Source: Paraphysomonas bandaiensis (taxonomy: Eukaryota; Chrysophyceae). From it: a stretch of DNA of 64,000 nt. Positions within the stretch are counted from its first letter, which is position 1. Each line of letters starts with the position of its first letter. Made by a program: the position numbers and the translations under genes. This document shows positions 1 through 11,240 of this stretch, piece after piece. The notes under the pieces are model-generated. The model had not been told where the DNA came from. It saw only the letters and a list, made by a program, of their open reading frames with translations, and did not search any database. The DNA is taken from positions 1 to 64,000 of the forward strand of contig CBFFRP010000129.1 of assembly GCA_965644295.1 (NCBI GenBank), read 5' to 3'.

Positions 1-2
1 AG

Positions 3-644
3 AAGTACGGAAACCTTGCAAGACTGTTGGAACTCGACGAGTATTATGAGCCTGATCCAATCGAATTGAGTGATTACGATAAAAGAACAGATCCACTAGG
101 CATACAGCTCGATCGAATGAAGAATAAGATCAAGACCAGGGATAGGCTGATATCTGAGATGGAAAACAACAGAACAACGCCATTCTACGGATATATGCTC
201 AGACATTTAAGCAACGAGTCTTTGGATACAATCAAACTGCTAGACGAATACGAGTAAATAAACAAGGAAAAGGACCCTTTGTTGCTATGGCGGGCTATCA
301 AAAAGACGCATAAGGTTGCGACTAACTCTAATGTCGAGAGAGTAAGGAAAGCAGAGACAAGACGAAAATATCAAGAGGCCAAACAAGGACCATACGAGAG
401 CATCGTTAGTTATAAAGAACGATTTGACTACCTACTCGAAGCATATAAAGATGTAGGGAATGCAGAGATGGAAGAGTCAGATATAGCAATGGACTTCATC
501 GAAGGCCTAGATGAAAACGAGATATGGAGAATTCAAGACGAATTTTCTGAACGATCACATGATGGGAACTCAATCTGCCCCAGATCACGTAAACGACATA
601 TACGTAAAAGCCTCGATGTTTCTGAGTCACACGAGAACAACTAA
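3..644 (+). pseudogene. gag-like fragment of a retrotransposon, broken
   Basis: One reading frame is open from the window edge to 644, interrupted by a single in-frame TAA at 255-257. The translation is charged and helical and includes the phrases LLLWRAIKKTH and YESIVSYKERFDYLLEAYKD, which fit the capsid-like region of retrotransposon gag (UBN2 / Retrotrans_gag type). No zinc knuckle, protease or polymerase follows, and the frame closes at 644 in unrelated sequence. I read it as the 3' remnant of a gag whose 5' part lies outside the window. The stop and the missing downstream domains mark it as dead. It differs from the gag of the copia element at 20155-25504. The family assignment rests on composition and a few phrases. 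Confidence 0.5.
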
Positions 645-2131
645 TGCCCCATTCTGAGCGCGTACTTAGGTAGATCCAGGTGGGTACCTAATACTTGATT
701 TAAGTCCCATACGTTATTTGCTAGCTACCTACTGAACCCAACTAGCTACATCACTATCACATGGTATTCAGCGCTGGAGTGCAGTGAGAACCCAGAGTGG
801 GGAACTGCTGAACTAAGCAAAATGTGTACATAGATAGAGGTGTTCGGTATAGAAGTCTTCGAGTGATGGAAATGAAAGTCAACGTGCACATTCGTTTTTG
901 TTACAGTGATTATGTTTTCAGTCATTGTACATGTGTGACTCTGTAGGATACGAGTGAGAGTGTACAGTAGAACATGATCAGCTGTAGTATTATTGTGTTG
1001 TAGGGAGACACCATAATTTTCTATCACTAACGATTTCTGTAGTATTTGCAAAGAGACTTGTCTTTTGCCTACCTGTAGTGTAGTTTGAACGGAGGACAAC
1101 GGGCGAACTGGATCCGTGAGTGTTTGATTGATCTGTAGTATCAGTGTTGTATTTCCGATCCAAGTACGTATTTCTCTTCGACTAACGTATATACTCTTCA
1201 GCACTATAGAACACTCCATAGAATCATCCTTATCGCTAAAACACACACTGTAGTACTGTATCCGTATACAGCAAATACAGTTACATGCCTATAAGCGAAC
1301 ATACCAAGATCTCTCTGCTGTCCATGTCCATATCTCCATGCACACATGCCTGCCTATATTCTAACCCATCTATGAGATCTAAACTCCTTCTATAGTAATC
1401 ACACGACATATTTGGAGTGTAACAGCACCATAAAAGTATCACAGTGGATGTGTATGATATGAAGGGGTCACCCCTACGCCGAACTGTGTACTGTAGATAC
1501 TTGCGATGTACACATCGCTTGTGATGGATGTTACAGTGTACAGCGTACTGTTAGGGTGTGATATATGTGTATCAATAATCTGGTATGAAGTTTATGGTGA
1601 TGTTATGTAGAGTACATTCGTGGGTGTTACTGCATGAAGTTTATTAAAGATATACTTTGTGGATTTTTATAAGCACATTAGTCGTCTTTATGTCCCTGTA
1701 ATTGTCTCTGATAATAACAATACTCCTAATTAACTTTTACCAAGGCTTCTACATTAAATTTTTATCACATCAAGGATTTAGTCTTAACGATAGCGAGTTC
1801 TGGATGTATGCTGTGAGCACTATTCTTGGGACAACAGTTCAAAAAATGATCTTGTGCCCCTCAAAACATCGTATTCAGTGCTAGGAAATCTATTGGGTTT
1901 CAAAAGACATGCACAAATGACCACGTTAACTCTTCTATTGATAGTAGATTACTTATTTTAAATCGAGCCCAACTATCGGTGATCAGCCATATTGAAACTT
2001 GATGCTCCACAACAAAACACGACAAGTTGATTAACATATCCATAGTTATTATAAAATTCAATTCCATAAAGATGGACTCAGCACAGGAAGTCGCGAGGAC
2101 AATACTTAAATACCCACTCGCTACAACTCAC
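645..2131. other. 1.5 kb spacer without a recognisable gene
   Basis: There is no convincing gene here. A minus-strand frame at 746-1246 (about 166 codons, opening with GTG rather than ATG) has no recognisable motif and could be a chance frame or an isolated exon. The rest is AT-rich non-coding sequence lying downstream of the minus-strand gene that ends at 2132. Confidence 0.5.
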
Positions 2132-4952
2132 TCACTCTGAACACAGTGACACATACGCTTTGAAAAAATAATGTTCCTTACGAGGGGTATGACTAATACC
2201 AGAATAAAACTTCATCATAAATTGGGAAGAATGTATCTGAAGAGGAGAATCCTTGGTAGGATATGACGATTTTTGAAACGATCCAGTGTAACGCTTCATG
2301 CCGTGATAGTCACGCTGTGTCCCATCTTTATATATAGTTACGTAATCTCTGTTGTGCAATAAATTAGTTTTCTCATCGAAGTATATAGATATACACGATG
2401 CATCTGGTATATTTATCATCCTGAGTTTTACTTTCTTCTTTGTCCTGTGCGCAGTACTCACGAACGAGTACTTGTCTGAATGTGTCATAGGGACGACACC
2501 ACCGTCATGAGGACATGTCGATATATTCATACCGTATTCATAGTTCTCATCTACCCCAAAACTCCTGGTAGAATCGACGTCCGTATATAGCTTAAAACGG
2601 CCGGAGAGTATGCGCATCGGATTTGCTACGGTCGGCCACTGACTATCCGCGTCACCAACACATCCAGTGTATTCCGACCCTATTTTTGCAGCTTTATTAA
2701 TGTAGGGAATACGGAATTTGTAAGATAGCCTTAAGTAGTCCTCATTACGTACAACACACGTGTTGTCATGGAAGTATACATCCAAGCAGGTTGCTCCAAT
2801 AAAATAGACCGCGATCACCGTATCTCTCTTCTTGTAGGGTTTCTTGCTAGTTACGATGGATGTGTAGCTCGGAATACGGGCAATCTCGCGAACTTCAATC
2901 TGCCGTGACAATACATTCATTCCTCTTGCAGCGTCCCACGTCCCCCCACGCCGCAGCTGAATAGCCGTCCTTTCATTATACTCCAAACTAGGGGATGGGT
3001 CCGGCAGCCAGAGAGAAAGAGAAGCGTTGTCTCCCCCAGAAATGAGTTCTTCAGGGGCCAGAACAAACCCTTCCACGATCACAACTCCAGCCTCAGGAGA
3101 CCATGTTCGAACATCAGAACCGAGGTCATATTGTGTCAATAGAACGTCATCAGCAGTATTGTGGAAAGAATATTGATAGCCATAGGCAGTGTCTGGGGCG
3201 ATTTCAGCAAACCCCCATGATGAATCCGCCACATTTACCATTAGTCGAAATCCATTGGCACTAAACACAGATGTCCCGTCGTTGAATTGCCAATTTCGAC
3301 TGATTGCAATTTCGACAACAAGATTATCACTACTCACTGAAGTTTGTACGGATTCAGACAATTGTCCATCGTTCCAACCCCCAGATCGCTGATCAAACAC
3401 GTGCTGCCCATGTATCATTACTTCACTTCCAATCTTTCCATCCGAGGGGCCCACTCTATACCCAGTAGATTGGCTCTGATCAGTGTCAAAAAACAGACGG
3501 AAATGTCCAGTTGCAAATGGTACATATCCTACATAAGTATATACTATTGTAACACACTTGAAGAAACAAGCAAACACAATGCTTACCTGCCGCAACCTCA
3601 TGGAAACTAATCAAAACGTATATGTTATCCTCGTCATTAGCGATCTGAACTGACTTTACGTCTGCTACAGCGTTTGAACTGTCGTCATAATTGTCATCAA
3701 ACCCATCAGTAACCATCTCCCACTCCTCAAAATTTCCGTCTATGGATATAGTATGCATATCACCATGGGTGAGAACCTGCTCCAGGACGAGGTAGACTTT
3801 TCGCATGGAGTACACCGACCCCCACCCTGTATTTCTCACCTCAAATTTATACGACAGTTCTCTTCCAGGAAAAATAACTGTTGGTAGTGTGACGATGTCC
3901 ACTTCGAATCTGTATCCAAGGCGATCGATAAATTCTTCCCAACAACAATTGTCCTTCAAGTACTGAGTCACGTCAGGATGCCATGTTGGGTTCAGAAAGC
4001 TTGCATGCAATAGGTCGGCCTCTTCGAACATGAAACTATTGAAGTTAATAAGTTAAATATAAGCATACATATATACTATACGATTCATTCAGCGGTGTGG
4101 TGTAAGTTACCTGCATGTTAACTGATCCCAGACAGCATCAGTGGACCCATCCAAACAGGTTTCTCCCCCGTAAGGACCGTAACGAGTAACGTTATGAGCA
4201 TAAGGAAGCCAGTAATTCCGCGCGGCCGCGTCCCACACACCATTATGCTGATACGTGCCCGTGTCATGCCAATTAGACATCCAGCAGTCATTGTGAAACC
4301 CAAGTCTGTGGGCCTCAGTGCACTCTTGGTGACCAAACGCTTCTTCGTCATTCATCAAGAGCACTGGAACCAATTCCTGCATGATCATTGGGTATCGTAC
4401 CTGAACTTTCATGCATGGTTCCGTGGGAAGATACGTATGCAGCAGGTTCCAAACTGCCACTTTATTTTCATCAGTATCCAATCCACTGGATGAGCCGTGC
4501 CACTCGCCCCATGCCCCAATGATTCCAGCCTGAAACCAAGCAATGACATCCACATTGCTTTGAAATATTGGTTGCAATTGTTGGAGATGAGCTTCAACCC
4601 AGTTGAGTGTAGTGTCGTCCTCACCCAGATCCGTCGCATACATAATTCTAACAATCGCTTTCGTCCCCGCAGTCCTGAGCTCATCTAAATTGGACCCTAT
4701 CAGCTCAATCGTCGCTTCATCAATCGTCGAATTCAAAAAATTATTAAGCTCAATACTTGCATAGCATAAAGTGAATTGATATGTGCCGTCAGATGTATAG
4801 CTGGAGTAGTCTCTATCAGCAGTCAATGAGCACCATCCTAAGGGACCTTTCTCGGGGTTAGACAGGGCCTTGTGTGAGCAGGAGTAGTCCTGTCCGAGAG
4901 AGACCACAGAGAGGATGAATAGAATGAGGGTATGGAGAATATGTGGTTTCAT
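2132..4952 (-). CDS. secreted DUF4874/DUF4832-type protein with CBM-like and CUB-like domains
   Basis: Three exons (4111-4952, 3587-4035, 2132-3528), joined through introns of 75 and 58 nt with phase kept, encode about 895 aa. The ATG at 4952 opens a clear signal peptide (about 20 residues, core LILFILSVVSLG). Residues 22-200 match my picture of DUF4874 (NPEKGPLGW near the start, then WFQAGIIGAWGEWHG), a family with a glycosidase-like barrel. DUF4832-like sequence with a beta-rich segment (FEVRNTGWGSVY) follows. Next is a CBM9-like region starting ISIDGNFEEWE. The last 240 residues hold two copies of a CUB-like beta module, each with a C-x-x-(V/I)-YF opening, a conserved RNEDY or NRDY element and a closing Cys. 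It is probably an exported polysaccharide-binding or -cleaving protein. Its substrate is not visible. It is transcribed away from the channel gene at 5371. Confidence 0.7.
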
Positions 4953-5370
4953 ATTCACATGTAGGTACCTGTGGATATGGTACAGGTAAGGTTACTATAT
5001 ACCAATACCACTCTATGTGTGTCTATACGCACTGCTGTATGATATGCGCTGTATGTTCACAGTGGGCTTCAACACCCATAGGATACAGCAGTATCCACAC
5101 ACGTACATATAATACTCATCATACTGATGGATGTATTCCAGTATTATTGGTGTATTCCACCCTCCATCTGTACACAGTGCGTACATACATGTTCGTATTG
5201 TAGAGCTCTACTCGTAGTACAGTATGGTACAGCAGTGTATGTGCGGTGTGTACAGCAGTGTCCTGCATGCATGTGGTAGACAGCATAGAATTCCTCATAT
5301 CTATATATATATATATGGGTATGGCTGTGATGCGCTCCTTCTCATAACCATCTCACTACAACCACACACC
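4953..5370. promoter_or_regulatory. divergent promoter spacer with four TACAGCAGTA-type sites
   Basis: This 418-bp spacer separates two start codons pointing away from each other. Sites: CACTGCTGTAT at 5030-5040, TACAGCAGTAT at 5084-5094, TACAGCAGTGTA at 5228-5239 and TACAGCAGTG at 5251-5260. The same core recurs in most other head-to-head spacers of the window. A role as promoter element is inferred from position and recurrence only. Confidence 0.5.
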
Positions 5371-7177
5371 ATGATTGGCAGTCTCTCCGTCGCAGCCGGT
5401 CGCGTGTCAACAGTTAAGTCCCGCATGGACTCCTCCTTATCTGTGTGGCATCACAACATATATATGGTGGTGTCTGTCGTATATGTTGTATGGATAACTA
5501 TCGGTACAGTCTTCTATCATTACATGAATGAATGGGACTGGCCCACATCATTCTTCTTCACTCTGGAGGTGGGGTTGTCTGTTGGTTTCTGTGAGCCGGT
5601 ATAGACGCATGTATACATATGTGTGTATTGGGTGCACTAACATGACACTCTTATTAGATGGAGCATGCCATGTACAGCAGGATATTCACGGTTATATACT
5701 TGTTGATTGGCTCGTCTATTGTTGCTGGAACATTAGGTAGATTCGCTAGTGAAATTCTTTTTTCTAAAGTAAGTGGTGCGTATTGTTCATATACCTATAT
5801 CGTTAATATGGGTTATTCATCAGGTTAGGATATCTGCAAAGGAAAGAAAACTGCTGAAGGCTGCCGTAGATGTGGATGGAGACGGAAGAGTAGGATTTCT
5901 CGACGTAGTCGGTTACTATTGGTATTCTTTCAAAGTGATTATCGGATGGTATCGAAACAGGATGCGCATTAAGATAGTGCTCGCAGCGACAGCATGGGCA
6001 ATGGTCGGTACTGCTTATGGTCTCTTGTTCGAAGAATGGAGCTTTATTCAATCTCTCTATTTTGCTGTGTCTGCATTGTCTACGGCCGGTCTGCAGACGC
6101 CCACCTGTAACGGTCCTGATGGGTATGACTGTACCCTGGGTCGGGTACGTGGGACCTACCTGGGCATATACATTCTTGTTGGTGTGCCGCTCTACGCATG
6201 TGCAATGGGGCAGTTTGCTGGAGTGTTCATCGATCAAGCGGTCAGGCAGAGAGAAAGAGAACGCATGAAACAGCCCATAGATGCGAGAGATTTCGAGTAT
6301 GCTACCACATTGCTATCAAAGCCAACTTCGACCACTCTGGAACCAGGTTCGTGCAGTTTACCATAATATAAATAAGCGTGAAAAGGTGTCTTATGATTGG
6401 ATTACAGGAGAATTTATTCTAATGGAACTCATGAGACTGGGAAAGACTAATAGGAAGCAGGTACTACATTACAAGTGTATAAATATGCCTTACAATATGC
6501 AGATACAAAAGATTATGGAACGCTTCAAACAGCTAGATGTGAAGCAGAATAATGTGCTCGATTATGACGAGTTGCGCATGGGTGGTTATGTGGTCACTGG
6601 TAAGAAACACCCCAGTTACGCTAGTTTCGAGGAGAAACACGCTCCTCAGGAGTCTCCATTAGCTAAGGCTAGAGTTGCTGCGTTGTCGAGGTCTCTCAGT
6701 GACAGTGACCTCTCTGCGTCTCGAGTGGATAGTATCCGGTTGGGAGATGGGTCATACAGCGCCATCACTATGAATATGGCGTCAACTCCTCCCCGGATAC
6801 AGAGGCAGATGTCAGGGGGAAATTGTGATATTCCTATGATTCCCTTACAGCCAGTGGGGTCGGCACTTTCGTCTACGTCGTACAGCACGGTTTCAGGTGC
6901 ACATTGTAAGGCAGATTCAGGAACCTCTCAGGGAATGGAGTATGAGCACTTCTCTGAGTCTGATGACGATTCTGATGATGAACTGCAGTCGGTGAACGAG
7001 AAATCTCGACTCAGCATTAGCTCTGTGCGTAGTGGACGGAGCGGTGGAGTCAGCTCCCCGGAGTTGAGTGGGGATACTGACAACCCATTAGTGCCTCCGA
7101 CAGACTTATCGTCGAGCAATGTATATAACTCTGAAATAAGCGCCGATGTCGGTAATTGTACAAATCATGTGCGATAA
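5371..7177 (+). CDS. two-pore potassium-channel-like protein with EF-hand loops
   Basis: Five exons (5371-5598, 5658-5768, 5824-6346, 6408-6460, 6503-7177) encode about 529 aa. The introns are 59, 55, 61 and 42 nt; the last stays in frame if unspliced, but removing it restores the expected spacing LGKTNRKQ-IQKIMERF. The order is TM helix, pore loop 1 (TLEVGLSVGF), TM helix (IYLLIGSSIVAGTLGRFA), linker with a canonical EF-hand loop DVDGDGRVGFLD, two TMs around pore loop 2 (AVSALSTAGLQTP), then a C-terminal EF-type loop DVKQNNVLDYDE and a Ser-rich tail. The fold is that of a tandem-pore K+ channel, but neither filter is the classical TVGYG. I know this filter type from predicted protist channels. 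Ca2+ control is likely from the EF loops. The upstream in-frame codon at 5224 lies in promoter repeats, so I chose 5371. Confidence 0.7.
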
Positions 7178-7850
7178 TAAATTTAATTGTCTTTCTAGCA
7201 ATATTACGTAAGTAGCAACTGTGAGCAATAGAGTGATATACTTCATGCATTTCACATGAAGACATTATGTTGGATACTAAAATACTAGTGTAAATATTTT
7301 CCAGTCTCGAAATTTAGATATATATCGTAAGAAGTAAACGTTATTAACGCTATCTACGAACAGCAAGCAGTGATAGAGTATAGTTTTGACAAAATATATA
7401 AGTGTTTAAAAAGAAAACACCTTTTCTATAGACGAGAATATTTTTTTGATGACACGCATATATATTGTTGATATTTCAAGTTCTCTTTTCATATTAGCTA
7501 TACTACTACGTCGAATACAGTTAGCTTTGCATAGTGCATACTAAAGTTGTATTATGTATTTATCCACATAAGTGTCCCAGAAAACTCTACTAACTTCAGT
7601 GACAAAAGGAACACGGAATACGGAATACACTCGCACGCCTGTGAAATCAAAATAAGCGTATTATGGCCAATCAAAACATGAAAAAACACGTATTGTTTAA
7701 CGGTATGCTATATTCAGCAGCAGAAATTTCGGACACATGTAAATCTCCTCTATTCAGCGACGCCACTAGCGCTTGCGACTGAAATTCATACCAGAAGATT
7801 CCGTCCTGGTGGATATAATTACACTCATTACGGATAAATATATTTTCAGC
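7178..7850. other. convergent spacer, no gene seen
   Basis: AT-rich sequence between the 3' ends of the channel gene and the PH-J-PDZ gene. I see no RNA gene or repeat. It presumably carries both 3' UTRs. Confidence 0.5.
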
Positions 7851-10652
7851 TTACTTTCTGGCTGCCCTGGCCGCACTAAGAGCATTCGCTGTACCAGGAC
7901 TAGTTTCACTCTCAAATCTCGCCCTCGAGGATGCAGTAGGTTGGGAAAGCATCCTGAGTCTTTTATCTTGCGCGCTGTTCGTTCTAGTCCCAGCACTTTC
8001 AGTCCGCCTATAGTCAGCGTTATATTCATAGGGCCCCGATGTCGGCGAATGTTGTCCTGGAAACCTGAACCCGTCCTGTGGCGTCTTTATTGGAGAGTGC
8101 GGTGCGTGAATACCATTGTAATCCAATCCTTCGCGATGGGATGTGCGCTGCTGTCCAGGAGGTTTGGTAGTCCTGACTCCTTGGGGAACAGAAGACGATG
8201 CGTTCGGTCGAGGTGGAGCTCTCTGTGGCGGAGATCTCTTGGTACCACCACTATTTACAGTGCTCTGTCGGGATATGAGGGTCAAAGGGCGCTGGTTAGA
8301 AGGGACTCGGTTCAAACGCTGCTTCTGAGTTCGATATAACTCCGTTCCACGAGGTGAGCGCGGAGCATGGAGCGGGTTGTTTTCCATACTACTATTAGGA
8401 GGGCCATGAGCGTGTCGGCGAGGTAGGTTATCCCCCACAAACGTATTGTCCACATCAGAGTCATTATCAGAATTATTAGGGTCGTAAGCACTCGAGTTGC
8501 CATATTGACGCATCACAGACTCCTCCAACCGTTTCAAAAAGCTCTTCCCAGTATCACTTTTATCATATTTCTCCGAGAAACGACCACTAGAATCCACATA
8601 CGAGGCCGCAGAGAAGGCCGCAATTTGTGCATGCTGCAGATGAACAGATCAAACAACGCACAAATGACTAGGAGTGTATCTACCTCCACTGTTCCTCTTC
8701 GGGCAAGTGCGGGTGCGCTTCTGCCACTATTTGGTCCAGAGAGATCCGACTCAAGAATCTGTCCACTCTGCACAACTCTAGCAGCCGCAAGCACCTTCGA
8801 CTCGATCTGCGCTGTCTGCTCGGGTGTCAGTTGCGCGTGCTCTGACAGCTGTGTATACGGTCAGAGGAATTCGAACACGGCTCATGTTATGTGTAGGTAT
8901 AAAAGTCACCTGTTCGAGAAGATCCAGAGCATCTTTTTCCCTACGCTCAAGCTCTTGACAATCTGCCTCAGCCTCTCCCAGCTACTAAATATTAAGCACT
9001 TCGTAAATATGACAAGCACAATTATACAATACCTGTCGCAAAAACTCTTTCTTTTCCCCGTTAACAGTGTCCAGTTGTACTCTTAAGTCGGCAGCCTCTG
9101 TTCTTAGCTGGTCTCGCTCTTGAGTCACAACCTGAAGCTCTTCTCGCATGCGCTCCAATTCTGCACTTAGCTCATCGTTTTCCGCCTGGAGAGATACACA
9201 CTGTACCACAGGATCCTGTCCCCAGTCGCTACGCCTCGGCTGCGCGGGAGGGCGGGGAGGTTTGCCATCTGAAGACGAAACAGGGGGTTCTTCCTCGTCT
9301 TTGTCCAAGCTATCCGTGTTGGTGTCACGGAAACCGCTATTTCTATATTCCAGAGAGTCTCGCCGCTTAAACATATCTTCCCCAATATCTTCCTCGTCAG
9401 CACTCTGGTTGTGACTCTGTGGGGATGGTGCTGGAGGGGGGTTCGTGGCAGGTTCTGGACTGGACATAGGCTCTGGTTCTTGCTCATGTTCCTCCTGTTG
9501 TCCATCCACTCGCACACGACGAGAAAAAGTGAATTTCACAGATGTATTAACCGGTACTCTAAAGTCATTTAAGCGCTGCACGACTGCACCGAGCACTATA
9601 AGATGTAGAAAAGATATAATATGAAGCCACGCACCTCTAGCAAGGGTCCATGTCGTGATATCGTCATCGTCAATTTTAACTATGCGATCTCCCTTTTTTA
9701 ATTCCCCACCAGATTCTGGAGATATGTTTCGAAGTATCATAACCGGGAGAATTTCCTAAGACCCAGAATTCACACCTCAAAGAGTGAATAATATATTTTT
9801 ACCTTGGCGACGATGGCACCTTTCTTAGTGTCTTCTACAACTACCATACCAAACCCAACGCCAGCCGCTCCCTACACAGCTCCACAATGATGCAAAACTT
9901 TACAGAGTCGAGCACAACAGACCTTTACAATTTCAGCGACAAACTCGACATTCTCGTAGTACTTAGCTTGCTCCTCCTCCTCTAGCTTGCTCTGCAATAT
10001 CTCGAATGCTTCTTGGACTTTCTTAAACTATATACATGCACATTAAAAGTGTGACATTACGCTGGTAAAGTTATCAAAAACTTACAGCATCCACAGACCC
10101 ACCCTTGTCAGGGTGATTCTTCAAGGCAGCCCGGCGATAGGCTTTGTTCAGCTGACTAGATGTGTATGGTTGATTCTTATCTAAGTTTAGAGCCTCATAA
10201 TATTCGCCGAAATCAACGTTCACAGGGCCTCCAGTGATGCCCTTTGCAGCGTTTTCAAGAGCCTTCATCCACACTGTTGTGTTCAGTGAGGTCAAATACA
10301 TGACTTACATATAGAAAGACGTACCGAACATAATTTTCTCAGTCTCAGCACACAAAAATAGCGGAGTTCTGTGCTCATGTTTCACAACAAAGCAAAACTT
10401 TTTGTCTTGATGATTAACTATAGATACTTCACAGCCCCTCACTGCAGCAGTTCCCTATAGATACACAGGCATCACTCAACCCCCTCATAACACATCACAC
10501 ACCTTTTTATTAACAGGCTTGTTCGCATCTCTGTCAAAGTCTTCATAATAAGATAAGTACTGTCCGTCCAGTATACACCACCGCTTCTTCCAGTTCTTAC
10601 GTCCAAAGAACTTACTCTCACCTCGTGCTTTCTTTAATAGAAACCCCTCCAT
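7851..10652 (-). CDS. PH - DnaJ (J) - PDZ - coiled-coil multidomain protein
   Basis: About ten exons joined by short GT-AG introns give roughly 790 aa. The ATG at 10652 starts a PH domain (MEGFLLKKAR, then NWKKRWCILDGQYLSYYED, closing with WMKALENA). A J domain follows (FGEYYEALNLD, AYRRAALKNHPDKGG) and carries the HPD tripeptide needed to stimulate Hsp70. Next comes a PDZ domain: GAAGVGFGMVVVEDTKKGA, then SGGELKKGDRIVKIDDDDI, a typical carboxylate-loop and GD-I pattern. After it lie an acidic proline-rich linker, a coiled coil (AENDELSAELERMREELQ) and a basic disordered tail ending ARAARK. The PH domain suggests membrane phosphoinositide binding and the J domain Hsp70 recruitment, so it may be a membrane-tethered co-chaperone scaffold. 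The function of the combination is inference; the three domains themselves are clear. Confidence 0.78.
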
Positions 10653-11240
10653 TGAAGGTATATGTATATGATGTGTTTAAGTTTGAGATGTCTCTATAGT
10701 GGCAGAAACATAGCGAGGTAGTTAGATATGATCTGAGACCCAGGCATGTATGTATGTATGTATGGTATGGTGTGGTATGTCTAGAAGTATATACATATCG
10801 ATCCTACAATTGGCTATAATGAACCCACACATACGTATAGATCCATATTGTAAACTCGCGATAATCTGCCACTACACTTTTTGAAAATATAGGGGGTTTT
10901 ATTTTTAATATCCACATTCAGTGTCAAATATTGGATATTTTGTACATGTACTGCTGTATTTTCTCCAATCTGTATAGAATGTGATCGTGATTAGTCGGCA
11001 CTTTTATGTTCATTCGACAGTTTTTCGCCAAAACAGCAGCATTTGGCATGTCCTTTTATATCATCCCTCTGTACCTGTATACCGTACATCTTGACATGTG
11101 TGTATGTACGTACACTGTACACTGCTGTATATATATGTACTCAGCAGTATGTGGATATGTGGATGTGTTGACTTACATACTGCTGTGCATGAACAAGAAC
11201 TGCACTGCACTCCACCGTCATACCACACATTCTTCCCAAT
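10653..11240. promoter_or_regulatory. divergent promoter spacer with four TACTGCTGTA-type sites
   Basis: Sites: TACTGCTGTAT at 10949-10959, CACTGCTGTAT at 11120-11130, TCAGCAGTAT at 11141-11150 and TACTGCTGTG at 11178-11187. A TATG microsatellite lies near 10745-10775. The spacer sits between the PH-J-PDZ and transportin-like start codons, 588 bp apart. Confidence 0.5.

Noticed and set aside
746-1246. 166-codon minus-strand frame
   Set aside because: No ATG near its start, no motif, no splice partner seen; may be chance.
1702-1884. 60-codon hydrophobic frame
   Set aside because: Short, without start context or homology signs; AT-rich DNA often gives such frames.
5224-5370. In-frame upstream start for the channel at 5224
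   Set aside because: The 49 extra codons are encoded by promoter repeats and microsatellite; 5371 is the natural start.
6347-6356. A 10-nt GT-AG stretch that would also fix the frame in the channel gene
   Set aside because: Too short for an intron. The 61-nt intron 6347-6407 restores both frame and the expected EF-domain wording.
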